Below are positions 46,519-58,939 of a stretch of 64,000 nt of DNA, in pieces (the first letter of the stretch is position 1; each line of letters starts with the position of its first letter). Below the pieces are notes generated by a model, which saw only the letters and a list, made by a program, of their open reading frames with translations, was not told the origin of the DNA and did not search any database. Source of the DNA: Tamarix chinensis (taxonomy: Eukaryota; Streptophyta; Magnoliopsida; Caryophyllales; Tamaricaceae); the NCBI GenBank assembly GCA_030549775.1, contig CM060174.1:24168693-24232692 (forward strand), in the 5' to 3' direction. A program made the position numbers and the translations under genes.

Positions 46519-48814
46519 ATCTAAAAGGTTTTGATATGGACTTAGCCTGTCTACAAGCTATACAATTAACACAATATTTTAACACATCTTTCTTCATATG
46601 AGGCCAATAAAAATGCTAAAATAGTATGTCTAAAGTCTTTTGAAATCCTAAATGTGCCATTAGTCCACCATTATGGGCTTCTTGTATTAATAATCCTCTA
46701 TATGAATAATCAGGAATACAAAGTCTATTTTCTCTAAATAAGTAACCCTCAGAGATATAATATTTGCATTGTATAGCATTTTAACAATTTTTATATATTT
46801 CTTTAAAATCATGATCCTCCACATATAAAAGTTTGATACAAGAAAATCCTAGCAAAGTAGTATCTACAACATTCAACAAGGCATGTCTTCTAGATAAGGC
46901 ATCTGCTACTACATTATCACCTCCTTTTTTATACTTAATTATATATGGAAAACTTTCAATAAATTCAATCCACCTACCCTGCCTTATATTTTATTTTGAC
47001 TGAATTTTTAAATATTTGATAGCTTCTTGATCCGTATTTATAATAAACTCTCTAGGCCATAAATAATGTTGTCAAACTTCTAATACTCTTACTAGAGCAA
47101 ATAATTCTTTTTCATAAGTAGAGTAATTTAAGGTACTACCATTTAATTTTTCACTAAAATAAGCTATAGGTCTACCCTCTTAAGAAAGTACAGCCCCTAT
47201 TCCCAACCCTGAAGCATCATAGTCTAATTCGAACATCTTTTTAAAGTTAAGAAGATTTAATAAAAGTGCTTGGGTTAACTTAGTTTTAAGAATTTCAAAA
47301 GATTTTTGTTGTTCTAAGCCCCATTTAAAACCATTTTCCTTTTTTATTATTGTTGTTAAGGGAGCAGCTATAGTACTAAAATTCCTAACAAATCTACGAT
47401 AAAAAGAATACAAACCATGGAAACTTCTAACTTCAGTAACAGTTTTAGGTACAGGCCACTCCTGAATAGCTTTAATCTTTTCTTTATCAACAGATATGCC
47501 ATCCTTACCCACAAAAAATCTTAGGAATACTACACTTTCTAAACAAAACCTAGACTTAGCTAAATTAGCATACAACTGTTCTGTTTTAAACACATCCAGA
47601 ATAATTCTTAAATGTCTCAAATGCTCTTCTAAAGATTTTCCATAAATAAGTATGTCATCAAAATAAACAACTACAAATTTCCCAATAAAATTTATAAGCA
47701 CATGATTCATAAGCCTCATAAAGGTACTTGGAGCATTGGATAATCCAAATGGAATAACTAACCATTCGTATAACCCAAAGTTTGTTTTGAAGGCTATCTT
47801 CCACTCATCTCCTGGTTTCATCCTAATTTGATGATATCCACTCTTTAAGTCTATTTTTGAAAAAATCACAGCACCATAGAGAAGATCTAGCATTTCATCT
47901 AATCTTGGTACAGGATATCTATACTTAATGGTTATTTTGTTTACTACCCTGCTATCTATGTACACCCTCCAACTTCCATCTTTCTTAGGTACTAAAAGTA
48001 CTGGGACTGCACAAGGACTCATTGATTTCTTAATATAGCCCTTACTCAATAACTCAGAAACCTGCCTCTTTAACTCTTTAACTTCTTCAAGGTTAGCTCT
48101 ATAAGAAGGCCTATTTGGAATAATAGCACCTGGTACAAAGTTTATTTGATGTTCTATCCCCCTTAATGGAGGTAATCCATGGGGAATCTCCTTAGGAAAC
48201 AATTCACTATATTCCTCTAACAATTTCCTAACATCAGTAGGTACTTCCTCACTTAACTCCAATTGACACTCATAACATTCTTTATAAACCATCAAATATA
48301 CACTTGCTTGTTGCCTAATAGCCTTTTTAGCATCTCCTTTCTTAGCATAAAACCCAAATGACTTCTTAACTTCCTTTAAACTAGTTTCAGCTTCTACACT
48401 CTGTTTGGTTAATTCCTTATAATCAGACTTTATTTTAATTTGGTCATCAAAGATTTCTTTTGGAGTCATAAGTGCTAAAATAATATTCTTATCGTCCTTT
48501 TGTACAATATATCTATTTTTATACCCATCATGTCTTACTCTCCTATCATATTGCCAAGGTCTTCCTAATAATAAATGAGCAGCATGCATTGGAACAATAT
48601 CACACAAAACAGAATCTTCATACTTACCTAACTTTAAATTTATTAGGACCTGTTGACAAACCTTAACATCCCCTAACTCATTTAACCACAGTAATCTATA
48701 AGGTTTGGGATGTCTAGTAGTTTGTAAGCCTAATTTAGATACTAATAAAGTACTAGCAACATTGATACAACTATCACTATCTATTACCATATTAAAACAC
48801 TTATCATCAATCAA
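46519..48814 (-). pseudogene. CRM-like pol, first part: protease, RT, RNase H, integrase zinc region
   Basis: Frame from Met at 48814 to a TAA at 47180-47182 (544 codons), then broken frames to the insertion at 46519. Protease: VIDSDSCINVAS near residue 12, where the family has DSGS or DSGA, so the active-site Gly is replaced by Asp. It is followed by HLLLGRPWQYDR near residue 80. RT: KKDGSWRVYIDSRVVN (family CVDSRAIN), the GLSNAPSTFMRLM motif, and YFDDILIY near residue 380 with both catalytic Asp residues. RNase H starts near residue 530 (FELDYDASG). Past the stop, 46680-46530 give AHNGGLMAHLG and CVNCIACRQAK, the HHCC zinc region. The same frame connects to gag upstream across a TAG at about 48842. 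Confidence 0.9.
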
Positions 48815-48841
48815 ACACCGAGTATGAAATATGTTTTCTCT

Positions 48842-50152
48842 CTAAATTGCATTTAGGTCAGGTACTTTATTACTGTTTAATGCCCTACGCACCACAAAAA
48901 GATCTCTACTTATTGGAAGTTCTATCTCTTCTTCTGATTCACTAATATCATCCCTAATCAAGTTAACCTCCAATTCTTCCTCCTCAGATTCATACTCTAT
49001 ATCTCCAGAATCTCCAATCAATATGTTCCTCTTATTAGGACACTTAGAAGCTATGTGACCTAATCCCCCACACTTAAAACATTTTATATCTCTAGTTCTA
49101 TTGGGACCACTAGTAGGATTAGCTGTTATAATCTTCCCTTTATCAGTCCTATTTCCTACCTTAACCTCATTACCCTTACCTCTAGATTCAAACCTTTCAT
49201 TATTCTTCCAGTTTCCAGAATTAGGTCCTCCAAAATTTCTTTTTTGGGTACTCCTATTTCCAATTCCAGGGGGTTTATACTGCCGAGTTCTCCTTATTTG
49301 ACTCTTTATCTTAGTAGCTATATTAACCATTTCACTCAAGGTTCTACAAGGATATAACTCTACCTTATCAGCGATCTTAGAGTTTAACCCACTTAAGAAT
49401 CTAGCCATTATGGAATCCTCATCCTCAACAATTCTTGTTTTGATCACTAATACCTCTAGTTCCTTAAAGTATTCATCTACAGACCTATTCCCCTGACTTA
49501 ATGTCTGCAACTTTTTATGTAATTCCCTATAATAGTAACTTGTAACAAACCTTTTTCTCATCAAAATCTTAAATTCATCCCATGTTTTATAGGTGCCTAT
49601 CCACTCCTACGCCTAGTTAAGACAAGATTATGATACCAAGAAGATGCATAGTCTGTGAATTCTACTACTGCTACTTTAATTTTCTTTTCATCAGAATAGT
49701 TTTGTTCTTGAAAACACTAATTCTATCGTTCTTTCCCACTCAAAGTAATAATGAGGGTTATTCCTCCCATTGAATCCAAGTATATTAAATTTAAGTTTAC
49801 CTAGGTTCCTATCAACTAGATCTAACTGTCTTTCCTGCCTATTAATTTGTCTGGGTCTCCTATCACTATTATTGGATATTTGATCTTCTAGTTCTTCTAA
49901 GTTATTTAAGGGTGGAATCCTAGTTCCAGGGTCTATGGGAGCCCTTCCTAATACCCGAGCATGTTGGTTATCTATTCTGTTATTCTGCAAATCATTGATT
50001 CTCATTTCTTGCTCTCCTATCCTTTGTTCTAGGTTAGCAGATGAAACAGCTAGTTGAGCAATCATTTGTTCTTGAAAAGTTCTAAGGGTATCTAATAAAT
50101 CATTGTTAGATATAGATATAGATTGATTCACAAATTGTCCGTTATTAGACAT
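48842..50152 (-). pseudogene. CRM-like gag, broken in the middle
   Basis: Two minus-strand pieces: 50152-49691 (Met start, then a polar coiled region with a QEMRINDLQNN stretch) and 49564-48842. The second begins RKRFVTSYYYRELHKKLQ, goes on through VDEYFKELEV and FLSGLN of the gag core, and has a zinc knuckle CFKCGGLGHIASKC (CX2CX4HX4C) and an acidic tail. Between them (49690-49565) the frame shifts and stops, while the text still resembles gag (AVVEFTDYASSWY). It would form the particle shell. The primer site and 5' LTR lie just upstream. Confidence 0.85.
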
Positions 50153-50881
50153 TATAAATCCTTTTCAGGTTTACTTTATCAAGCACAAGAAAAGAACACA
50201 GATAACAATCAATCTACAGTTGATATCACACCTTACTATCAATCCAATCAAAACAACAATTTGATCACAATTATATTAAAGGGATCATAGAACAATCACA
50301 AGGTTAAAGAATTTATTAAAACAATACAGAACAACACAGTAATCTTAAGCAGTCGTTGAACCAAACAAAGTAGAAAAATTTTGAGAAAGGAACAAGATTA
50401 CCACGATAGCAAAATTGTGGAATTAAGCCAATTAATGATATAGGATCCCTCTTCTTGGGGTCCTAACCCCTTTCTAGAACCAAAGGTTCGCTGGAACTTA
50501 ACTACTACCTTCTCACTCTTTCAAGTGTAAGTAGAGTATCAACCCGTAATAAGAATGTTAAGCTGGTGTCCAGTAATTGCAGTAATTAGTAAAAGAAAGG
50601 ATCGAGTTTACCGATCGAGAAGTATTTCTCGAATATGGTCAAGATTCAAGAATCTTGACCAAACCCTAACTGAGAATTCATGCCAACAGTTATTTAGGGT
50701 TTCCCAAATATTTCCGCCTCAGTGAGAACAACTTTCTTTGTCATCAGATTAATCGATTCTTGTCAGTCGCAAACCCTAGAATCAATACTTCAGAACCACG
50801 GGTTAGCGAAATCAAGAATTAAGAACAGAAAAATAATTTTTACCAACAAATGAATTAAACCACAAGCACTCAAAGATTCGA

Positions 50882-50894
50882 GGCTCTGATACCA
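50882..50894 (-). other. Primer-binding site of the CRM-like element, tRNA-iMet type
   Basis: Minus strand TGGTATCAGAGCC, two bases inside the 5' LTR end at 50897. Confidence 0.9.
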
Positions 50895-50896
50895 AA

Positions 50897-51775
50897 TGAT
50901 GAAACCTGGTTAGGTTTCACAAGTTTTCACCAGATCAATAAACAATTGAGCGCGGGGTTCGATTCGCCAAGACAATCAGCCTAAAGGTTTTAATCCCAAA
51001 AGAAGATTAGAAAAACTCATAGCGCAGTTGAATTAAGGCTGCCGAAGTTGTAGAACATAAGAGATCAAGAAACGAATCAAGAAGAAGATCGAGGAAGAAG
51101 AAGAAGATGCAAATGAGAAGGTCGCGAGAGAGAGAGAAAGAGAGAAGTCAAGAGAGAGTTCCAAAAATTCAATCAGAATGTATTTAACCAAAAAGTGTCT
51201 CATATAATTGCATATACGCCTTTTATATGGCATATATAATACAAATGATACAACCGTATATAGACGATGGGCTCAGGCCTAATTTACAATAGATCAGCCC
51301 AAACACAGCCCAAAAATTAGCTGAAACAAATACAACATCAGGGATCAAAGAGTTGGGGCAAAGAAACAGCCTAACTCCAACAAAATAATAATAATGTACA
51401 ATAATCTAAATCAATGCATTTACAATTAATTCCCATTAGCTAAAATCTGCTAGCTAATTATGGTTACTAAGGGTTGAGTAATCCACATTCCATCTAACTC
51501 AATAAATATGGGTTGGGAGGCAGATTACATAGCCAACTTAATTCCCATTAGCCAAGTATGTCGGCGAATGCATCACATAGGATAATCACAAATTAATACA
51601 ACACATTTTCTGTAATAGCACCCAGCAGCAGCTACACAACAATCATCTTGATCCACTCCCATGTCCTGAGTTAATATCCTAAGTAATCACACAATAAGAA
51701 AAGTAAATATATGTGCAACATAATTTATAACAATTAATAGAATTATTTATGTACAAATTTTGGAGACATATATCA
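50897..51775 (-). mobile_element. 5' LTR of the CRM-like element
   Basis: 879 bp with ends TGATGAAACC and ATATATCA on the plus strand. Pair of 32209-33076; substitutions are scattered, as in an insertion of moderate age. It also carries short (gaa) and (ag) runs near 51090-51140. Confidence 0.85.
51219..51227 (-). promoter_or_regulatory. TATA box of the CRM-like 5' LTR
   Basis: Minus strand TATAAAAGG, preserved at 32523-32531 in the other LTR. Transcription would start around 51190, leaving roughly 300 bases of R and U5 before the primer site. Position and preservation in both LTRs are the only evidence. Confidence 0.55.
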
Positions 51776-52990
51776 ATTTGGGTTAAAGCATTAAAAATGG
51801 AGTATTTATATGCAATTTCTTAAAAATTTCAAGAAACTTAGAAAATTATGTATCTATTTTTTTTTCAATCTTTAACAAAATGAGATGTGAGGTTGATAAA
51901 GTTTTACCTCATGATGTGAACTCCCACTAGGTTTGGGGTCATCTTTTACCTCCTTTTGAGAATTAGAAATATCTATGGGTTTCTTATCAACTACCTTTTT
52001 CTTACCCTTTTCTTCCAAGCTCAGAGATGGTATATTAGATAACTCTTTACCACTCCTCCAAGTGATTGTTTCTGCATCCTCTCATTTATTCCTTTCTATA
52101 ATTCTAGGCAAGGTTCCTTGGTCTTTTTGGAGATAACTCTATTTTGGTTTAGGGGATGTGGTTTGGTATCCTTTGAGGTGGTCTTAATTTACTTGGAAGC
52201 TAAGTTAGGTTTTGATTTCTCCAAGAAAAATTTGGGTAATTCCTCTGACTAGGATTGCAAGTGTTTGAGTAAGGATTGTTGTTGGACCTATCAAGATTCA
52301 AAACAAAGTTATCTTGCTCATATGATTATGTGAAAGGGTTATCTACCTGGCACTCGGTGCTAGTGTGAGCTCCACCAAATAATTCATATCTCAAAATCAA
52401 TACCTCTAGAGTAGAAGCACTCAAGTTAGCCACATTTTTAGTCAAAACATCCAATTTTGCCGAAAGAGTAGTGACAACATTGACATAATAGATGCCCTCA
52501 CTCCTACCACATAATCTCTCAATATGCCACTAATGACCATTAGCTCCTAACTCCTTAGTAAAAATCATAGGTATATTATATGGTCTTGTTCATGATTAGC
52601 CCACCTGGAGCTGCATCAAGCATGATACAATTAGTAGAAAACAAACCATTATAAAATTTGTAAAAATATAGCCAAATAGTTAGACCATGGTGAAGACGCT
52701 TTCTTAGCAATTATTTGAATCATTCCTACACTTAATATAACGTTTCATTAATATACTACACAAAAGTAGTAAGATAATTTTTTGTCTTATTAGTTTTTGA
52801 TGGTGTTAAACATTTAGCAAGAAATTGTCGAGCCATATGATCCCACATAGCAATTAATGCCATCAACAAAGAATGTAGCCAACTCTTATCTTTATTCTTA
52901 TGAGTGAAGGAGCAAAGCTTAAGATTTATGGTATCATAAAAACCCCATTCTATAGAAAAGTATCACAAATTTAAAGGAAATTGGTAATAA
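51776..52990 (-). mobile_element. Athila-type element relic, right part (gag)
   Basis: Continuation of the relic at 30830-32208. Just inside 51776 the minus strand gives FSKFLEIFKKLHINTPF, the stretch that in Athila gag precedes the segment found left of the CRM-like insertion. Further on, 52800-52640 give MWDHMARQFLAK, NETLY and a KFYNGL segment, all Athila gag landmarks in broken frames. It ends where the CACTA terminus begins at 52991. Confidence 0.75.
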
Positions 52991-53224
52991 CACTACTACG
53001 AAAACAGAAAATTATAACGGGACATTAATAAAGATAGTTCGGAAACCGTTGTCAAACATGTGAAAATTAATACACGGGATAGTTTTGATAATGATTATAG
53101 TTCAAAATTGTTATTAAAAGCCCAATGTAAGAATTTACACAAAAGTTTTAATAACGGTTGTCGAATTTTATAATAAAATTCTTAATTAAGAATATTTTTT
53201 GATTTATAGCTCCTAGCCTAAGAC

Positions 53225-53613
53225 ATGGATCCATGTACCTCATCCATCAATATTGGTACATTATGGAAGAAGGCTAGAGCAACAAGAGATGGATATATTA
53301 ATGAAGATGTAGATGTTGTAGCCAAAAAAATTGCAAGTTTGTAGATATCTAGAACCCTACTTAGTTTTCTATTAGAAAACTATTATATTATGCTTATTCC
53401 TATAAGCTAATTTTACATATATTATATATATTACAGGACGAACTTCAAATGTCAGATGGTGAGGAGGGCGTGGACCAATATAACATTGTGTCCCAAGATA
53501 TAGGAATTTTAGAACACCTTGGAAGACACAGGGGTCTTGGATTAGGTATTACGAGAATGATTGTTTGTGGTCGATATCGGGGTTCTTGTAGCACTAATGA
53601 GCAAGTGGCCATA
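53225..53613 (+). pseudogene. CACTA ORF, first exons, cut by an LTR element
   Basis: Exon 53225-53332 reads from an ATG through GTLWKKARATRDG and EDVDVVAKKI, as in plant CACTA (En/Spm-like) proteins (family: STMWKKAR and DEDV..CAQKIDE). Exon 53437-53613 begins DELQMSDGEE and goes on through LEHLGRHRGLGLGI, the counterpart of the EHPGRVRGVG box. The intron between them (53333-53436) begins gcaagt and ends acag, so it appears to use a GC donor; the usual GT alternatives would break the frame. The exon is cut at 53613, and the same frame resumes at 60831 after the element. The ATG may be internal to a longer ancestral frame. Confidence 0.75.
53609..53613. repeat. Target site duplication (left), ccata
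   Basis: CCATA before the LTR start at 53614; CTATA follows the other LTR at 60826-60830. One base differs. With one copy removed, the CACTA exon frame is continuous. Confidence 0.75.
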
Positions 53614-54136
53614 TGATTAGTTCATATTTTGACACATTTTATACCCTTGTAATCTTATTTATTGGCAGTTTATTTAGCTAATATAGGGGAATAGTTATGG
53701 TTTTATGCTTAAGTGGTAAAAATTGCATAAATTTTATTATTTCAGCTAAAATGATATAAATTAAGTAAATAAAGAGTACAATATTATTTATTAATATTTG
53801 GATAATTTTATTTTGCAGGTTTTATTTCAAAAAGAAATTAGAAAAAGAAACTTGACCTTTGGACCAACGACCCAAAAGCCGAAGGCCCAAAGGCTCGGAA
53901 CAAAGAAACGACAATCGACAAAAGCCAAACAGGCCTTGAATGCACGAAATGAGAAGAAAAGTGAGCCGTCAGGGCTGACGTGGAAAATGAAGGAAACGAC
54001 GCATGAAAAGAAAAGAAATGAAGGTGGGTGAGCTCAGCAAGGGCTAAGTCAACTGACGAAAACAGATGAAGAAAAGTCAGCAAGGCTGACGTGGAAAGGT
54101 GGGGTGCAACACGGAAGTAAAAAGGAGGGCGCAGGT

Positions 54137-54144
54137 TATAAATA
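54137..54144 (+). promoter_or_regulatory. TATA box of the Athila-derived LTR
   Basis: TATAAATA in the context 'caggttataaatata'. The second LTR keeps it at 59469-59476. Transcription start expected near 54170-54180, giving a U3 of about 0.55 kb and a long R/U5. An AT-rich stretch with 'tttatatgaataaattc' follows at 54450. Confidence 0.6.
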
Positions 54145-55495
54145 TAGAACGGGAGAGAAAGGCAGAGAAAAGTAGCCTCTAGCGTTAGGCGGTAGAGCCG
54201 CAGGTCAGAGACAGAGGTCTAGATCCTCAATAGGCTCGGAAGGGCACGTCATAGAGAGGACGGGAGACAGACGCACAAAAAGTGAGAGGCACGGAAATCG
54301 AGGGTAAACAAGAAGTAACACACGTCAGCCATCAGTGCCATCAGTCGAAGGAAAAGAAAAAGAAAAAGAAATTTTTGCATGGAAATAAAGGCGAGAGAGA
54401 AAAAAATAAGAGGAAATTTATACCAGTAGAATTTATCTTGGATAAAATTAAATTTTATATGAATAAATTCTTGATCTTTTATCCAAAATTAATTCCGGTT
54501 ATTTCTTTCTCTTATTTTTAATTTATACTTTATATATATATTTCTGTGTAATTAATTCTTTAATTATGGCTGGCTGAATATTTATTGTTAGGGAATAAAT
54601 TGAAACCCTAGATTAGAATATGAATTATAATTTTATTTTCTTTGTTTCGTGAGATTGTTTCTTGACTCTATGTTAATTGCTATCGTTTATATGTATGATT
54701 CTGTCAAGTATAGTTTATTCAGTGCATGCCTTGTTCTGGTTCATCATAAGTGACGGTATGTAGGATTATTTGCCTGCGAGGTGGCCATCTAAATATACTA
54801 GAATTTACGTGTATAAATTGCAGCTAGGTTAGATAACAATTCACCTAATTGTTTTGTGATTCTAACCGAAGTGGTAAAACGTTTCGATACGTGTGGGTCA
54901 AGGATAGGAAATACAGCTAGACATGCGTTTTGTACTAGTCTGGGTACTTAGATTGACAACCTTCCACTTACACTTAATGCATTAAATCTAGTTAAATCTA
55001 GGAGCCGCTTGTTGCTGTTATACTGCTATTATTTAATAGGGTTAATATAGGCACGTGGTCATATGAATTAATTAAGGGAAGTAATATAAGGTTTATGGAC
55101 CTGCGTTTGGTGTGTAACTTGGTCGATCTCCTTCTCAAGATTAAAAGATGATTTAGAAATAAATATTATATTTCGGCCTAATCTAGTGGTGGATTTTTGT
55201 TTCCCTAACATATTTCTCATATCTACGGTTTCTCATTATTTTCATTATTTTTATTATTAGTTTATTTGTTTTATTTATTCCTTTTATTATTTTATTATGT
55301 TGATAAACCCCCATTAGTATTCTTCTTATTTATTTATTTTATGTTATTTAGGATTTTTATTTTTAGTTTTAGTTTAAGATAGTTAGATAGAGGTGAGCCA
55401 TCTCAATCCCCAACTAGAACGATACCCTGATTTACCAGTTCTACAATTGACAACAAGAGGGTTTAAATTGCGTGTCGGCTACGGTTACACCAATG

Positions 55496-55515
55496 TTTGG
55501 TGCCGTTCCTGGGGA
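55496..55515 (+). other. Primer-binding site of the Athila-derived element
   Basis: TTTGGTGCCGTTCCTGGGGA, three bases inside the 5' LTR. It differs at a few bases from the common Athila form TGGCGCCGTTGCCGGGGA, usually paired with tRNA-Asp. The tRNA actually used cannot be told here. Confidence 0.7.
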
Positions 55516-55673
55516 TTGGTAACTTCACCTTTATTTTGCTAGTATTTTTAGTATTTTTTCATTTTTAGTGTTTTTGTATTTTTTCTTTTAGTTTTGTTTT
55601 AGATTTTCTTAGGATTTTTGGTGTGTTTTGATATTAACCTTTTCCTTTGTAGTGTTAGTGTTTTCAGGTAGCT

Positions 55674-56912
55674 ATGAGGGGATCCTTCGGTTATGGACAA
55701 CTTTGCTCGAATCTTAACGCAAGAGTAAATGAGTAAAGTATGAATAGTCTTGAAGATAAACTTAAAAAACTCACTTCTCTTGTTTTGCAGGTTGCTAAAG
55801 CTACTATAGTTATTAATACAAGTGGAGTGTGTCATACGCAAGGAAATCCATATGCTTACCATGAAAACGCTATGAGAGGAGGAGGATGGACACAATCTAG
55901 TGCTCAATCTTTCAATGGTTTTCAAGGACACGATCCCTATACAAGCACATACTACTTGGGAATGAGGCATCGACCCAACTTTGGATGGGAAATGAATGAT
56001 CAGTATCAAGTGCCATATCAAGACCCTTACACGCGCGAATATGAAGCTTCAAAATATAATCAATATCCTCAACAAGAATCTTCTCTAGTTTCAGAACCCT
56101 CAAGTTCAAAAAAAATGGACAAGCTTCTTGAAGAACTGATAAATGATCAAAACCAGTTGGCAGAAAGCCTAAATCAACTGATGCAAAATTAGATTAGACA
56201 AAATGAAAGCGTATCAGTGCTAGAGGAGAAAATGGGGTATATGGTCAACTTGATGAATCAATTACAAGCACAAGAAGAGCTCTCTAGTACTTCAATTTCA
56301 AATTCAAGTGAGAGTTACGAGGGTGATGATGCCATATCTTAATGTAAGGATGATCTAGTTGAGGAGATTCCTATGGAGAACATTGAAAATAAAGATCATG
56401 TGGAAGAAGAGTTTGCAAAAGTAGAAGAATAATCTCATCAAAATGAGGATCAAGTGAAAAAAGAGAAGTATATGGATGACAAGACTATCACTTTCACCTA
56501 CCATATACCATCTTTGAACATTTATTCCCCACTTCTACTTGGAGATGAGCATAAAACACAAGGTAAGCCTTTGGACCACTTTGATTTTATTTATGCTAAC
56601 CACACTCCTTTTTTTCCTTTTTTTAGTAGGTTGAATAAATCCAAGAGTGAAGAGAGTAATCAAATCACCTTGGATACATTTAATAAGAATCATGATGCTC
56701 CAAAGGAGAGGTTATGTTGGAAGGATGTGTTTAAAGATTTTGAGATGGGAAAATATGTTCCTTCGATAGAGATATTACCGTACATGAAAATTGGACAAAA
56801 CATTCTCTCTTTACACTCGAGCTTAGATTCCATGCTAGGTAAGTTACGTTCTTGTTGGATCAAATCTGTCATTAAATCTAACATTTTATCTTTTTTCTTC
56901 CTTACAGGATAA
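55674..56912 (+). pseudogene. Gag-like frame of the Athila-derived element, four in-frame stops
   Basis: One frame of 413 codons holds ATG at 55674, TAA near 55734, Met at 55740, TAG at 56190-56192, TAA near 56340, TAA near 56430, then runs open to a stop at 56910-56912. The part 55740-56192 has YYLGMRHRPNFGW, counterpart of the Athila gag segment YNPGWRNHPNFSW, then a Gln-rich region and an amphipathic stretch (KLLEELINDQNQLAESLNQ) likely to form a coiled coil. Past 56200 comes an acidic Glu/Ser-rich part. The last 150 codons (from 56454) are unrecognised, with LDHFDFIYANHTPFFPFF and YVPSIEILPYMKIG as landmarks. No zinc knuckle is seen. No frameshift within 1.2 kb is notable for a non-autonomous element. 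Confidence 0.7.
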
Positions 56913-58939
56913 AGATGATCATCACGTGGAAGGATTTGGTGAAGCAGCTCTGAAGTGGACATATCCACCTTGAACGAGAAAAACTGAGATCATGTCAGGC
57001 TGAAGACATAAAAACAAGCGCTACTAGGGAGGCAACCCAATGTCATGAGGGAGTTTTCTATCCTCTAGTTATTTATTTATTTATTTATTTATTTTTTATC
57101 TCCATACTTTAAATTAAATGTTTCTTTAGTTTTTTTACACATTGAGGACAATGTGTGATTTAAGTGTAAGGGTGCATTTGTTTTATGTACGTGTCAAAAA
57201 AATTGTTTAGATTTATAGAGTGTTTAGTGTTTTTAGAGCCATAGAACCCTTATTTAGTCAATGAGGAATATATCTTTGAAATCTAACGAAAAGAGGATCA
57301 TGAAATTGAGATAAAGCAAGTGGGGATTTTTTTGTGTTAATTTTGATATAGGGAACACATATCTACGTGTCTAAATGTGAATGGAGAAAGAACATGTATG
57401 ATTTTCTAACCACCGACATGGCATGTTGAGATTCATCACATTCCTCACTGAGCGTTTTAACCATATGTACCTTCTTTTTCTGAGCGAATTTACACAAAAT
57501 CATCTACTATTTATTGGCTTCAAAAATTTCTTTGTAAACCTCATATATATTTAATTACTTTGATAAAATTATTTGCCATAGATCTTGTAATGGACTATAG
57601 AGACTACTAGAACTTACTCTTGTGCTATTCGAAGCATATAGTCAAAACATGCTCTGATTGAGAAAATGATAAAGGCAACTTAGGATTTTTCATCACATGA
57701 CCAAATAGCTTAACCTGATTTGTGTATACATAATGTACACCCCATAGAAACCCTTTTGAGCCTATACATGGAACATACATTTTTTTTCATTACCCACATT
57801 AAATAACCTTCGGGCCTTAATGTCCTTACCTTTGCTTCAAGCTAGTGGAAGGAAATCAAATCGTAATGGATATAAAGAGTTATTGTGTATGTGTGTGTGT
57901 GAAAGAAATATATGTATTTATGCTAAGAAAGGGGATTGGTTAGGTTTGGTGGAGAAAAAAATTGAAAAAACAAGAAAAACAAATAATATATGAAAATATT
58001 TGAAGAAAAAAGAAAAGAAAAAAATGTTAGGATATAATGAAGAGAGGGAGTTATGGAGATTATGTTGAGAAAGTTCTATTCATGTTCTATTTTGTTGTGA
58101 AGGTGCAAAGGTGTATCATTAATCATTGATGTGGAGTTAAGCTTATATTTCATCTAGTTATTAGATTCCACTAGCTCTTGATCTTTTTAGCACCACACTC
58201 CTAAAATAATCCATACCCTTCTTTACCTTAAACCCCATTACAACCAATAAGTAAGTCATATTTGATTCTTGAGATGAGCAACCTTTGATCTGATGGGGAT
58301 TAGTCATAAGAGTTAAGCATATGGTTCAGTCCATTTGGCAAGTATTTGATATCTTTCGTGAGATTTTATCCATAAGAACATGAGCCTTCTTTATTTATAT
58401 ATGTGAGTTGTTTGTTATTTTTATCATCTTAGCTCACATACCTGAGTGTTTCTATACATCTATAGTTATGAATCTAATAGAGAAAAAAATAGAGGGTATC
58501 CAGAGTGAGGATGGATGTTGATGTGACTAAGGCGTTGTAGATTTTCATCTATAATATTGATCTTTTCATACATGTCATGTTTATGTGTGATCCATATGTT
58601 GAAATTGATCCTTTAAATCTCCCAATGTTGAATCTTTATTGATTTTTAATCTTGACGTTTGAAAGTAAAAGATTCTGAAAAAAAAAATAGTAAAGGGTAT
58701 TAGGTGTAGTTTGATTATTTTTTTATTTCAATTTATTTGTGTGTGATTTTGTGGGTTTATCATCTTCGAAACCCTCACGAGACCTTACTCGTCCTCGATG
58801 GGTGACCTAGGGGTTTAAAGGGCTTGTTGCACATGCTAAGTGTAATCGTGAGACCTACGAAAGTGGCTAGTTATTTTATTTTTATTTATTCAGAGTAATA
58901 ACTTGCTTGAGGACAAGCAAGAAGCTAAGTGTGGGGGTG
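56913..58939 (+). other. Noncoding 3' region of the Athila-derived element
   Basis: About 2 kb without an open frame of note, starting with the post-pol wording of Athila elements ('gcgctactagggaggcaacc', 57020) and ending in the purine tract. Contains a short (tg)n at 57889-57900 and a-rich runs near 57950-58025. Confidence 0.7.

Larger units (their letters stand above)
32209..51775 (-). mobile_element. CRM-like Ty3/gypsy element, split by a nested element
   Basis: LTRs at 32209-33076 and 50897-51775 (about 0.87 kb each), both starting TGATGAAACC and ending ATATATCA on the plus strand. The flanking 5-mers gtttg (32204-32208) and atttg (51776-51780) differ at one base. On the minus strand the order is 5' LTR, tRNA-iMet-type primer site, gag, protease-RT-RNase H, integrase, polypurine tract, 3' LTR. 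Without the 12.5-kb insertion at 33994-46513 it is about 7.0 kb, usual for the clade. The CRM assignment rests on the integrase wording and on coding sequence running through the polypurine tract into the 3' LTR. Stops and at least two frameshifts make it inactive. Confidence 0.8.

Noticed and set aside
55912..56109. Minus-strand frames over the gag-like region of the Athila-derived element (also 55599-56021)
   Set aside because: They are antisense to the frame with Athila gag similarity and have no domain.
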